Under the pieces are notes generated by a model. That model saw only the letters and a list, made by a program, of their open reading frames with translations, had not been told where the DNA came from and searched no databases. The position numbers and the translations under genes were made by a program. From contig NW_003546672.1 of the NCBI RefSeq assembly GCF_000090795.2, forward strand, positions 12,144 through 50,122: DNA of 37,979 nucleotides, written 5' to 3'. Below, piece by piece: positions 12,226-22,095 of the stretch (within the stretch, counting starts at the first letter, position 1; each line of letters opens with the position of its first letter). This DNA comes from Amphimedon queenslandica (taxonomy: Eukaryota > Porifera > Demospongiae > Haplosclerida > Niphatidae).

Positions 12226-12514
12226 CGTAGTTTCTTTGAATCTTTTCTTCACAGAGACTGAGCGAGCGAGCCAAGCTTCCTTCCTTTATACACATACAAA
12301 CAAGTCACCTTCTCGAATCATAGCGAATGTTCTAGAAGAGCCTAGCTAGATCTAGCTCTATCTTGCAAGAGCTAGCAGCAACTTAGCGCATGCATGCATG
12401 CATGCAAGCCATATTAGTGGGTGTGGTTTGGTGTATTAGGGATTTGTGGGCGTGGCCAGCAATTCTCAAAACACAAGAGAGAGAAAAGATCTTCTATTTT
12501 CCTTTTTTCATAAA
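12226..12514. promoter_or_regulatory. Divergent upstream region of micropeptide frame and Kelch-like gene
   Basis: It contains the minus-strand TATAAA at 12290-12285, an alternating GCATGCATGC tract (about 12388-12406), GGGTGTGG at 12420-12427 and GGGCGTGG at 12448-12455. The latter two are variants of the CCACRCCCA box found throughout this window. Confidence 0.4.
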
Positions 12515-15181
12515 ATGGATACTTACGAGACGAATGTAGGGGAAGAGGAGGACCTAAAGTCCCGTCCTCATTTCGTTGACAATACTTTACCACGAGAAGC
12601 ACTCCAGACCATGGACCAATTGAGAAGGAACTCTGAACTAACGGATGTGGAGCTGGTAGCTGATTCTCAAGTTTTCAGAGCGCACAGAGTCGTCCTCGCC
12701 GCCTCTAGTATGTACTTTAGGGCAATGTTCACTAGACAGATGGCAGAGAGTGGACAAAGAAGGATTGTCATACAAGGTGTTGAACCTTCTGCTTTGTCCT
12801 CCCTCATAAAATTCGCTTACACTTGTGTCCTTGAGATCAACGAGGAGAATGCTCAGAGTTTACTAGCCGCATCAAACTTCCTACAAATGCTGCACGCTGG
12901 TGAGGCCTGCTGCCAGTTCCTCAAGGATCGCCTTGATTCCGTCAATTGTCTCGATGTTGCTGATTTCGCTGAGTTCCAATCGTGTCAAGATCTCCTTGAT
13001 GCAGCCCTCACCTATTGTAGACGCCATTTCACAGACGTTTCAAGAAGCGAGAGATTCGTACTTATATCATACAACAGAATGAAGCACTTTCTATCCAGCA
13101 ACGATCTTTTATTATCCGAAGGCGAAGAGTCTGTCTTTAATGCTCTAGTCCGATGGGTCAAACACAACACGCAGGAGCGTAGTGGTCATTTCTACGAATT
13201 ACTAGACCACATTAAGCTCCCTTTGCTAGGCCAAGAGTTCTTTGCTGTTGAAGTTGCTGCTAATTCGCTTGTAAGCAGCAACGAGCAGTGCATGAAACTG
13301 ATAAGAGATGCTGCTCGAGCTTTATATAACGATTCATATCCAAACAACCTCTCTCACCTCTCTCGCTTGCCTACTCAAATTCCAATGAAATGGTGGCCTA
13401 GGGATACTCTTAGAGCCGGTGAAGTCATTCACATACTAGGTAACGTTATGCTCATGTGTTTGTGTGTGGAGTAATGTTGTGTATTGTTGTGTAATGTGAC
13501 TATTGTTGGTGTGTTTGTGTTGTCTGTATATTATAACAATTTTTGGTAATAATTATCATTGTTTACTTATTCTTGGTATTTTGATTAAGCACATGTATGT
13601 GAACACTGTTGTCATGGTGATAACTTTGAATCTCTCTCTCTTCCTCTCTCTCTCTTCCTCTTTCTCTCCCCCCCCCTCTCTCTCTCCCTCCATCTCTCTT
13701 CAGGTGGTGTCTCTGAGCATGAGACATTGGGTAATGTTGAATGTTATGATCCTGAAACTAATCGTTGGGTTGTTGATCTGATACCACAAATGAACTACAG
13801 GAGGAGTGGCGTAGGTAAATAAAGTGATGATAATGTATACATGTGCATGTATATGTACATGAAAGTGTGTGCACTTTCTTTGTTATTATTGTTTGTATTT
13901 GCGTCTGATTCGCAGTATATGTAAATATGTGTGTCTGTCCTTCTATCATAATCTCTTTGTGACTGTTTATTTTAAAAGGCGTTGCTGTACTTCAAGGATT
14001 ACTATTTGCAATTGGTGGCTATCTTGAAGGAAAGACCAGCACTGATGCTGTTGAATGTTATAATCCTAGAACAATGAGGTATGGAGATATTACATGTACA
14101 TATTGACCATCTAATAATGATGATTCTCTTTCCCTATCTCTTCTCTTTCCCTTTCTTTCTGTCCCTCCCTCTCTCTTCTTCCAAGATGGACCCAGGTGTC
14201 CAGTATGTTAACAGCTAGGATGAATCTTGGTGTTGGTGCCATTAAAGACATGAGAGATGCTGTTACTGGTGCCACTTTCAGTGCAATATATGCAATAGGA
14301 GGCTACAGTGGTAAATCAATACTAGGAACTGCAGAGAAGTATGACATGCAGACTGACACATGGAGCGAAATATCACCAATGAAAACACCAAGAAGGAATG
14401 TTGGTATGTGAAGAAAAAAGAGAAAGTGACATATGTTAGTTTGCTTCTTTGTCTTTCTCAAGGTGTTGCAGTTATAGATAATTTGTTATACGCCGTCGGT
14501 GGCAGTAACAGAGACGATGGGACTCGGTCTAACCTCAACTCAATGGAGAGATACAATCCTGATAGAGACGAGTGGGAGGAGATGCCACCAATGCACCGGA
14601 GCCGTGGGGCGGCCAGTGTCACTGCACTGGGTGGCTGTCTTTATGCCGTGGGCGGATATGATTCCGGTACATTTATTATCATTGTTATGATTATTATTAT
14701 TATTGTTGTTGTTGTTGTTATTTTTATTTTTATGATAGGCCAGTGGTTGTGTGAAGTGGAGAGATTCGATCCCCAGATGAACCAATGGTCAATGATAGCT
14801 CCAATGCACCATAGCAGGACTGGGGTAGCCGTTACTGCTCTTAAAGGTAAGAGAGAAGGAGAAGAGAGTGAGAGAGAAAGAGAAAGGAGAATGAGAGGAG
14901 AAGGAAGGAAAGAGAGAGGGAGGGAGATGAAATAAAACAGAAATAATCTCAACACAATAATGTATCTATGGGTATCATTAGGTGAGGTTTATGCTATCGG
15001 TGGATACAATGGAGTTAAAACTGTTGACGTCGTCGAGAAATTTGATCCTGAGGAAGGAACATGGAAGGAAGTAGCACCTTTGACTTATGGGCGGAGTGTT
15101 CCTGGCATCGCTGTAGCTTATCTCTGGCCTGTTCAGTCAACGATGAGGAAGTTCTGGGAAAATACCGATCAACAATTATAA
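12515..15181 (+). CDS. Kelch-like protein (BTB-BACK-Kelch), CUL3 adaptor type
   Basis: Seven exons, 12515-13439, 13704-13814, 13979-14078, 14186-14403, 14463-14666, 14739-14846 and 14982-15181, encode 621 aa. The BTB domain (about aa 33-140) shows LTDVELVADSQVFRAHRVVLAASS and continues to a BACK domain (about aa 145-255; FAEFQSCQDLLDAAL). Six Kelch repeats follow (about aa 305-605), each with Gly-Gly and a distal Tyr-Asp/Asn-Pro ... Trp pattern, for example LYAVGGYDSG and VECYDPETNRW. Proteins of this layout recruit substrates to CUL3 ubiquitin ligases. Length is standard for KLHL proteins. Introns fall inside the Kelch repeats, mostly at the same phase after a Gly codon, as expected from repeat and exon duplication. 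The ATG is the first in frame; upstream frame offers only GTG. The exact KLHL subfamily cannot be told by eye. Confidence 0.95.
13621..13703 (+). repeat. Long CT-rich tract before a splice acceptor
   Basis: About 75 nt of almost pure pyrimidine (TCTCTC and C runs) end in TTCAG at the exon 2 acceptor of the Kelch-like gene. Similar tracts precede acceptors at 4163, 10518 and 14185. Confidence 0.8.
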
Positions 15182-15524
15182 TAACCAAATAATAATTATT
15201 GTTATTATAATTACAACTATAGTCTCAATTGCATAGTTATGACGTTATGTTCATCTTTGGTACAATGTACCACTATGTTCATATCATATACTATAACCCT
15301 CTCTCTCTGTCTTCTCTCTCTCTGTCTTCTCTCTCTCTCTCTCTTCTCTTTTCCTTTCTTTTATTCATAATAATTACTAATCATGTGTCAGATTTTGTTA
15401 GACTTTCTCTCTGTATAATTTTCTGTTATTACTAATATCTGCGTGGGCGTTCGCATTTGCAGGTGTGGCTTGTTTTCCCGGGCTCTGGCGGGAAACTGCT
15501 TATCTAGCAGAAGTGGATAAAGAG
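15182..15524. other. Intergenic region Kelch-like / leishmanolysin-like
   Basis: It holds the 3' flank of the Kelch-like gene, a CT microsatellite (about 15300-15360) and the upstream region of the protease gene. The last 100 bp are unusually GC-rich, with GTGGGCG and GGTGTGG boxes. No open frame is supported. Confidence 0.55.
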
Positions 15525-18500
15525 ATGGCTGGTGTTTCTATTCGTTTCTTGTTGATAGTGGGTCTAGTCTCATACTGTGCAGCTAGTGAAGAGATTATTG
15601 AAGATAAAGGAGATGTGAGTTGAGGCCACAGCTCCTTTATGTACCGTATTCTCTCCTTTAGATCATACATGGTGTCTACTTGGAGCCATTCTCTTCTCTC
15701 ATTCTAAGGGATTCCGACCAGTCTCTCCGTTTATCCATTTATTATGATGATTCTATTACAAACGGGTATGACATACACCTTTTAAAATACTAATGATTTA
15801 ATTCTCTGTCCCCATGCATACTACACAGGATACCAAGCAGTGTCAGGGATAGGATTCAAGTAAGTACTTTGTTAGACTTTATTATATTCTTCATGCTATC
15901 ATTTTAGAATTCTATTGTTCCTAAATTAAAGACCTTTTTTGAGTCCCTCCTGATGGTACGACCAACACAAGCACCAATACTCCTACAGAGGTGAGTGAGT
16001 GAGTAATAGTTAGTCTATGATAACTGTTGGATTGTATAGAAGTTGCACTGGTGGCTCCTACTACCCTACTAACATTAACAACACAATAAGGTGTGCTTAT
16101 ACCTGTCAATCATCTACTACCTGTGGACAAACAACCGTTCCTTCAGACCACTTAAAGGTATCGACTATATCGCTATGGAGTGTTTGCTTACTTTATTAAT
16201 AAAACAAAACTTCTATAGTAATAATTATTATCTCTTTTCCAGGCTTGCATACAGTGCAATGGGAATAGTAATACATGTACTAAGACTGGTAGTGATGGAT
16301 CTGGTATATCCAATGCTGATATGATACTTTATGTATCAGCAGTTGTTGCTGGAAGCTGTGGAGGAGGAAGTGGCTCAACTTCTACAATAGCATTTGCAAC
16401 AACGTGCCAAATGGAGAGTGCATTAGACAGGCAAGCTAGTTATTAATAGTTATTAGTAGTTATTAATAGTTATTAGTAGTTATTAAGACTTATTGATAGC
16501 TATTAGTGGTGATTAATTGTTTCTTTGCAGACCTATAGCTGGTTCTGTTAATTTCTGTCCCTCGGCAATTACTGATAAAGTAACTGATGACTTCATTATT
16601 GCAACAGCTAAACACGAAATAATCCATGCACTGGTACGTAATGTAATGGAGTCAATTGAACTTATTAATCCTCATAACTTGAAAAATTGAAGTCAGAATC
16701 ACCTCAAACTTGCTACACAGTATAAGGACATCAATATGTATCAAAAAATGTGATAAAAATTTGAGGTGATTTTGGAGCCATTTTTTGGAAAAAACCATGG
16801 GCTATAGCCTTGGGTAATTTTCAAAAATTTTTCTTAAAATGGCCGTAACTTGAAAAGTTGAAGTCGGAATCACCTCAAACTTGCTACACAGCATAAGGAC
16901 ATCAATATGTATCAGAAATTGTAATAAAAATTTGGGGTGATTTCGGAGCCATTTTTTGGAAAAAACCATGGGCTATAGCCTTGGGTAATTTTCAAAAATT
17001 TGACGTTTTCTTAAAATAGCTGTAACTTGAAAAATTGAAGTCGGAATTAGCTCAAACTTGCTACACAGCATAGGGACAGTCCCATCAATATGTATCAAAA
17101 AATGTAATAAAAACTAGGGGTGATTTCAGAGCCATTTTTCGGAAAAAACCATAGGCTATAGCCTTGGGTAATTTTTAAAAATTTGAGGTTTTTTTTAAAT
17201 GGCCGTAACTTAAAAAATTGAAGTCAGAATCAGCTCAAACTTGCTACACAGCATAAGGACATCAATATGTATCAGAAATTGTAATAAAAATTTGGGGTGA
17301 TTTTGGAGCCATTTTTTGGAAAAAACCATGGGCTATAGCCTTGGGTAATTTTCAAAAATTTGACATTTTCTTAAAATGGCCGTAACTTGAAAAATTGAAG
17401 TTGGAATCAGCTCAAACTTGCTACACAGCATAAGGACATCAATATGTATTAGAAAATGTAATAAAAATTTGGGGTGATTTCGAAGCCATTTTTTGGAAAA
17501 AACCATGGGCTATAGCCTTGGATTATGTATTTCTATTGTGTGAAACATGTTCTGCTGTGCATATATTTATGTAGGCATTTTCACCGTCACTATATCCTTT
17601 CTGGAGAGATCAAAATGGAAAGCCAAGAACAGACAGAGATAGCAATGGCTACCCACCAAGAGGCAGTGGATAGTACGAGAGAGAGAGAGTTAAAATGAAT
17701 GCACATTTTATGTCATTACTAGCTATAACTACATGTGGAGTGATAGCACAATAAAACAAGTGACTTATAATGACTGGCAGGTTTATAAAGGATCAGTCAG
17801 TCACACTGTCAATCTTGTAGTCACTCCTACTGTTGTAGTAAGAAGAATTGAATGGAGAGATAAAGATGAAGTTTCAATGTGTTTCAAATAGGCTGAAGCT
17901 GCAAGATACTTCGATTGCTCTAGTCTAGTAGGCGTAGAATTAGAGAATCAAGGAGGACAAGGAACACAGTTATCTCATTGGGAGAAAAGAATATTAGGAG
18001 TGAGAGGATTATAATTCAACAAAATTGTTTTATTTATTGATAGAATGAAGTAATGACTGGTATCATTGATTCTAATCCAACACTGTCTAATATAACATTG
18101 GCACTGTTGGAGGACAGTGGGTTAGCTGTTTCAATAGCTCCCTTTCTTTAATGTAATGTCTCCTTCTCTCATGACAGTTGGTATAAAGTCAACTATGTTT
18201 ATGGTGAGTATCTTGCTTGGGGGTACAAGAAAGGCTGCAGCTTAGCTACTAAAAGTTGCTATCAATACATGAATGAGAGGTCAAAATCGTAAGTTACAAT
18301 ATACAACCAAGTATATAGAGTTTCACTTTCATTATGATAGCGGTGAGAGTCTAACACCATTCTGTAATCAGTTCAGCTCCTCCAATCAGGGACTGAGGTA
18401 TGGTTGTACAGCTGATAGAGAGTATAAAGCTGAATGCAATCTTGCTAAATACACTACCTCCTTACCTCAGGAATATCAAGTATTCATGGATTGTTAAGCA

Positions 18501-19380
18501 TCTATTATTACGCTCTAATAATCATTAGTATTTCAGTGATCCTACTGTTGGTGGAGGCAATCAAGTTGGTGACTTCTGTCCTTATCAAAATGTAATTATA
18601 TTACAGTAAAATGTACATGTAAATTTATTAAATTATTAATGATATAGTCATTCAGTTATACAAGTGGTAGAGATACACAATGCAGCAATCCTAGCAACCA
18701 GCCTCCAGGTATTTCTGTATAACAGATATAATAGTGTATTTATTTATTTGTTGCATGAAGATAATCAAGATATTGCTGCTGAGACATACGGTCCAGGATC
18801 AAAGTGTTTCAATCATGCAAACCAGTGGACCCTGGGAACTAACATAGGACCACTCATGGACTCTGGTTGCTATAAGGTACCTCCTATTTAATGAATGATT
18901 TGGAAACCAAAGCATCAGTTGAAAAGTATAATCTAGCTCAATCTTTTCATATGGAATTTTCAAAGCCCAAAATGACCGATGGGTATAATTGGTGATGTTT
19001 TGAAGCATTTTTTAAAGTTCAGCTTATACTGTTAAAAACATGATAAAATTAACAGAAAGTATATAAAGTTATCTTATTCTCAACAGTGCAGTTGTAATGG
19101 AGACTGGAGCTCATTGACTGTGTATGTTAAAGGAACAGCTTACACTTGCAACAAACCAGGACAAACTGTAACACCTTTCTTCCTCTCACTCTCATTCCAA
19201 TGTTACTGTACATACCTTTAGTTCAATATTAGTGCTCCATCAAACGGGTTTGGACAATATAATGGAATGATGGCTTGTCCTTCCTCTTTTGAAACTGTTT
19301 GCCAAGTAAGACAGCATTTTGTCATAATAATAATAACAACATTAATTATTAATTTTTTTAATAATTAGGAGAGTAACTAA
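15525..19380 (+). CDS. Secreted leishmanolysin-like (M8) zinc metalloprotease
   Basis: Nineteen small exons encode 593 aa: 15525-15614, 15662-15765, 15829-15859, 15908-15990, 16040-16157, 16243-16430, 16531-16633, 17575-17672, 17723-17837, 17892-17999, 18044-18120, 18178-18288, 18341-18479, 18529-18591, 18648-18708, 18761-18876, 19087-19167, 19222-19305, 19369-19380. The N terminus is a signal peptide ([20 protein letters not shown]). The family landmarks appear in order: [33 protein letters not shown], the zinc motif HEIIHAL (split by intron 7), [12 protein letters not shown], the third zinc ligand in LSHWEKR, the Met-turn NEVMTG, and ALLEDSGWYKVNY. The later Cys-rich region carries [20 protein letters not shown] and SGCYKCSC. 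All catalytic features are present, so it is probably active and secreted; there is no obvious transmembrane tail. Intron 6 starts with GC, intron 7 carries a tandem repeat, and the final exon codes only three residues and the stop. Confidence 0.93.
16434..16500. repeat. Short tandem repeat of TTATTAATAG-type units
   Basis: Several units alternating between TTATTAATAG and TTATTAGTAG lie in intron 6 of the protease gene. Confidence 0.7.
16674..17520. repeat. 177-bp tandem repeat, about 4.8 copies, in protease intron 7
   Basis: The motif AACTTGAAAAATTGAAGT recurs at about 16675, 16847, 17024, 17207 and 17384 (spacings 172, 177, 183 and 177). Each is followed by CTCAAACTTGCTACACAGCA, a TATGTATCA block and the palindromic box CCATGGGCTATAGCC. 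The fifth copy stops at TTGG near 17520. Copies differ by scattered substitutions and small indels. Read on the minus strand, about 75 bp of the unit matches the repeat at 21265-21905. Confidence 0.9.
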
Positions 19381-19452
19381 CAGAGAAGAAGGTATTATTA
19401 TTGACAAAGTGTGTGTGTGTTTTTAAAATACTTTATTAACCAGTTTTAGTTA

Positions 19453-20906
19453 TTAAAATGTAGTAGCTTTATTCTTAGCAGGTGGCTCTTGCTCTGTTTC
19501 ATATTCTATTTCAATTAATTGTCTTTTTCTTTTTGTGCGAGATGATCCTTTACCCTTTACCACTTCCTCCTCCTCCTCCTCTTCACTTGATGTGTACCCA
19601 ATATCCTATTAGCCGTTGACATTATGTTCACAGTCCCTCTCTCCCTATACCTCTATATCTGATATGTCACTCTCTTCAATGTCTTCATCGTCAGGAACAA
19701 ACTCATCTTCATCTTCATCCTCACCTTCCTATTAAAACATCAATAACTTTCCAAAAACAGGCAAATCAACATAATCTATTTTGAGTGGACATACAAATAA
19801 ATTTTAGTACACTAATCAAATAAATTAAGTGCAGGAATGCTACAAAATTCTCCCCCTGGTAAATATTTACTCCTCATAATCACTACATACTTTGCCTTTT
19901 GTTTGCTCATCTTCTGATTCCTCTTCATTGAGTGCCTTCTCAAACTCTTTATGATCAATATTATAAATATCTCCATACTGTTAAAGACTAATGTCACCTG
20001 ACTGTCATGTGATTCTTACCGTCCCTTTCTTTAGTCTTTCTAATAATTCCTTCTCAATTGAGTTTTCAATCCTAGCAGCCACCAAAGCTTTATCCTATTT
20101 ATAAATAATAAATATTAATATTATTATGGTTATTCTACCTCACGTCTTTTTTCTCTCTTTTCCACTTTTCTATTTAAAGGGATAATCTTCCTCCTACAAA
20201 ATATATTACAAGTTTCGGATTACAAAAGCAGCTGCTACACGTACTGAGTTTTGAGCTTTAGCTTTCTCTTTCTAACCAAATACTACGAGAAAGACCAAGG
20301 AGTATTTAGTGGCCTTTCTCCATCATTCATTTACTAACTTGAGTTATTTTTGCGAACCTTTGCTTACACTTATGAATCATGTGCTTTGGCCAATAAATCA
20401 AATTGGTATCAATCTAAACAAATCAACAACAACAACAAATTCAACAATAAATTCAATCTCTCACTTGTTTTAGTGCCGTCTCAAAATTATTTGATAACAA
20501 TATTTTTTCCCACATTTTTGAAGGTTGGTGTGCTCTCTCAATTGTCTTCATACACAAATACACTTTACCTATCAAGAGGGAGGGGCTAACATTAATTAAT
20601 ATACCAATTAATTAATAATCAATTAATTAGTTGATTACCATAGAATTCTCTTATAGTGGCATAGCGACTGTTGGCTAAAGGACAAACTGTTCTATTGCAT
20701 AATCCTGTTAGGTTGTAGGTATGACGACAAAATGTGTTAGACGTGATTCTACAGAATATAAATAAATAAACAAATAAATATATTATAGTGTTACTTTGTT
20801 TTAAATGAGCAGAAACCATTGTTAATAGCATCCCATATAACCTAATTATTAGAGGATAATCAATTTAATAATCGAAATATCAATATCTTACTGAATCACT
20901 TTGCAT
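19453..20906 (-). CDS. MAK16: MAK16, 60S ribosome-biogenesis factor
   Basis: Eleven exons, 20906-20892, 20841-20795, 20748-20639, 20568-20465, 20413-20339, 20282-20245, 20193-20139, 20094-20020, 19977-19891, 19728-19651 and 19605-19453, give 278 aa (human about 300). The protein starts [19 protein letters not shown], as in human (MQSDDVIWD). The diagnostic cysteine motif [20 protein letters not shown] follows. Then come [20 protein letters not shown], the basic EKREKRRE segment, [19 protein letters not shown], an acidic block (SDISDIE) and the terminal [16 protein letters not shown], all collinear with human MAK16. The protein is nucleolar and needed for pre-60S maturation (established for yeast Mak16). 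The first exon codes only five residues. The gene is divergent from DAPIT. Confidence 0.97.
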
Positions 20907-21083
20907 TCTTTCTCAGACTCAGTTCTCACACCACGTGTTTTATGGGTGTGGCTCAATGAACGCCCACGTTAAAATTAATTAAGGGTGTGGCTTGTATTAC
21001 AATCACGTGCACGTGCTAATAAACAAGACTGAGAAAAGTAAAACTGTTGTTTTTCATCAATGTTATTATATTTTAGGTAGATT
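20907..21083. promoter_or_regulatory. Divergent promoter MAK16 / DAPIT with three E-boxes
   Basis: A 177-bp gap lies between the divergent start codons. CACGTG occurs at 20932-20937 and as a directly adjoining pair at 21004-21009 and 21010-21015. Two GGGTGTGG boxes lie at 20944-20951 and 20983-20990. No TATA box was seen. The arrangement closely parallels the MRPS34/PDCD11 promoter. Confidence 0.6.
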
Positions 21084-22095
21084 ATGGCTGGAGGAGGTGA
21101 TGCTAATGTTAACCTAACCGGTTGGAGGGCGTACATTAACGTCTACACTATCCCAGGAAGGAGAAACGTGGGTTGATAAACCACACCTACCACTACATGC
21201 ATTACAACCAGATGCTCTTAAATGAGTCTTGCAGCATGTGGACTGCATTTAGTTTTTTGTGCTCAAAACTCGCATGTTCTTATGTTGTGTAGCAGGCTTG
21301 GGGTCAATTACAAAATTTCATTTCAATTACAATTATATCATACTATCAAAGCAACTAAAACTAGATCAATTACAATTACACACTGTAATTGTAATTGACA
21401 CTGTAATTGCAATTATAATTGTAATTGACCCCAAGCCTGTTGTGTAGAAAGTTTGAGTTGATTCCAATCAAGTTTGGATTTTTACGAATTTTTTAAGTTG
21501 CTTCAAAATTGGGCCAAAGCCCCTGTACTATAGTACAGGGTTGTTGGCCAAATTTGACCAAAAATGACTAGGAAAGAATTTTCAATTTTTATTACATTTT
21601 CTGATGCATATACATGTTCTTATGTTGTGTAGCAAGTTTGAGCTGATTCCAATTAAATTTGGATTTTTTACGAATTTTTAAAGTTGCTCCAAAATCAGAC
21701 CAAAGTCCCTGTACTATAGTACAGGGTCGTTGGCCAAATTTGACTAAAAATGACTAGGAAAGAATTCCCCATTTTTATTTCATTTTCTGATACATATACA
21801 TGTACTTATGTTGTGTAGAAAGTTTGAGCTCATTCCGATCAAAATCGGATTTTTTACAAATTTTTCAATTTGTTCAAAAATTGGGCTAAAGTCCCTGTAC
21901 TATAGAATGAGAAACCCATTATCATGTGTACAATGTAGCACATGTATTAGTTAGAATACAAGTATGTATGACCTCTACCCTCTTATCCTCTCTCTTGTCT
22001 TATAGTTAGTTATAACGGTCTTTGGGTCTATTTTTGCTACCGTTTGGCTCGTTAAGAAACTAAGAAAGAGATCAAAGCCGATAGAAGCCAAGTAA
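21084..22095 (+). CDS. ATP5MK: DAPIT / ATP5MK, small ATP synthase membrane subunit
   Basis: Two exons, 21084-21167 and 22006-22095, encode 57 aa (human 58). The protein starts MAGGGDANVNLTGWRAYINV and continues with YTIPGRRNLVITVFGSI. It ends with the transmembrane segment FATVWLVKKLRKRSKPIEAK. Human DAPIT (USMG5) has the same layout: MAG start, FTGIKKYFNSYT, GR-N, one transmembrane helix and a basic tail. DAPIT sits in the inner mitochondrial membrane in the Fo region of ATP synthase and helps stabilise its dimers. The single intron begins GTGGGT and is filled with repeats. A polyadenylation signal AATAAA lies at 22179-22184. The gene is too small and split for simple ORF calling. Confidence 0.93.
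21265..21905. repeat. 186-bp tandem repeat in DAPIT intron, about 2.6 copies
   Basis: The anchor TATGTTGTGTAG occurs at 21281, 21621 and 21807. After removing the nested MITE the spacing is about 185-186 bp. Each unit carries AAGTTTGAG(C/T)TGATTCC, AAATTGGGCCAAAG and the hairpin CCCTGTACTATAGTACAGGG. The last copy breaks off inside the hairpin. Confidence 0.85.
21293..21439. mobile_element. hAT-type MITE, 147 bp, with 8-bp target-site duplication
   Basis: The termini CAGGCTTGGGGTCAATTACA and TGTAATTGACCCCAAGCCTG are inverted copies. The flanks are identical 8-bp TTGTGTAG at 21285-21292 and 21440-21447, the diagnostic duplication length for hAT transposons. The interior is made of AATTACAATT and TGTAATTGTAATT motifs. 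It has no coding capacity. It is inserted inside the 186-bp tandem repeat. Confidence 0.9.

Noticed and set aside
14641-14955. Minus-strand frame with Ser/Leu and Ile/Thr runs.
   Set aside because: It is made of CT and ATT microsatellites in Kelch-gene introns.
17575-17680. In-frame TAG right after the protease exon containing PFWRDQNGK, suggesting a pseudogene.
   Set aside because: The GT donor at 17673 lies inside that TAG codon. Splicing to 17723 gives a tyrosine codon and continues the family sequence YYNYMWSD, so the gene is intact.
18480-18495. Extension of protease exon 13 to a TAA after EYQVFMDC.
   Set aside because: Using the donor at 18480 and the acceptor TTAG at 18527-18528 gives [12 protein letters not shown], the expected leishmanolysin sequence.
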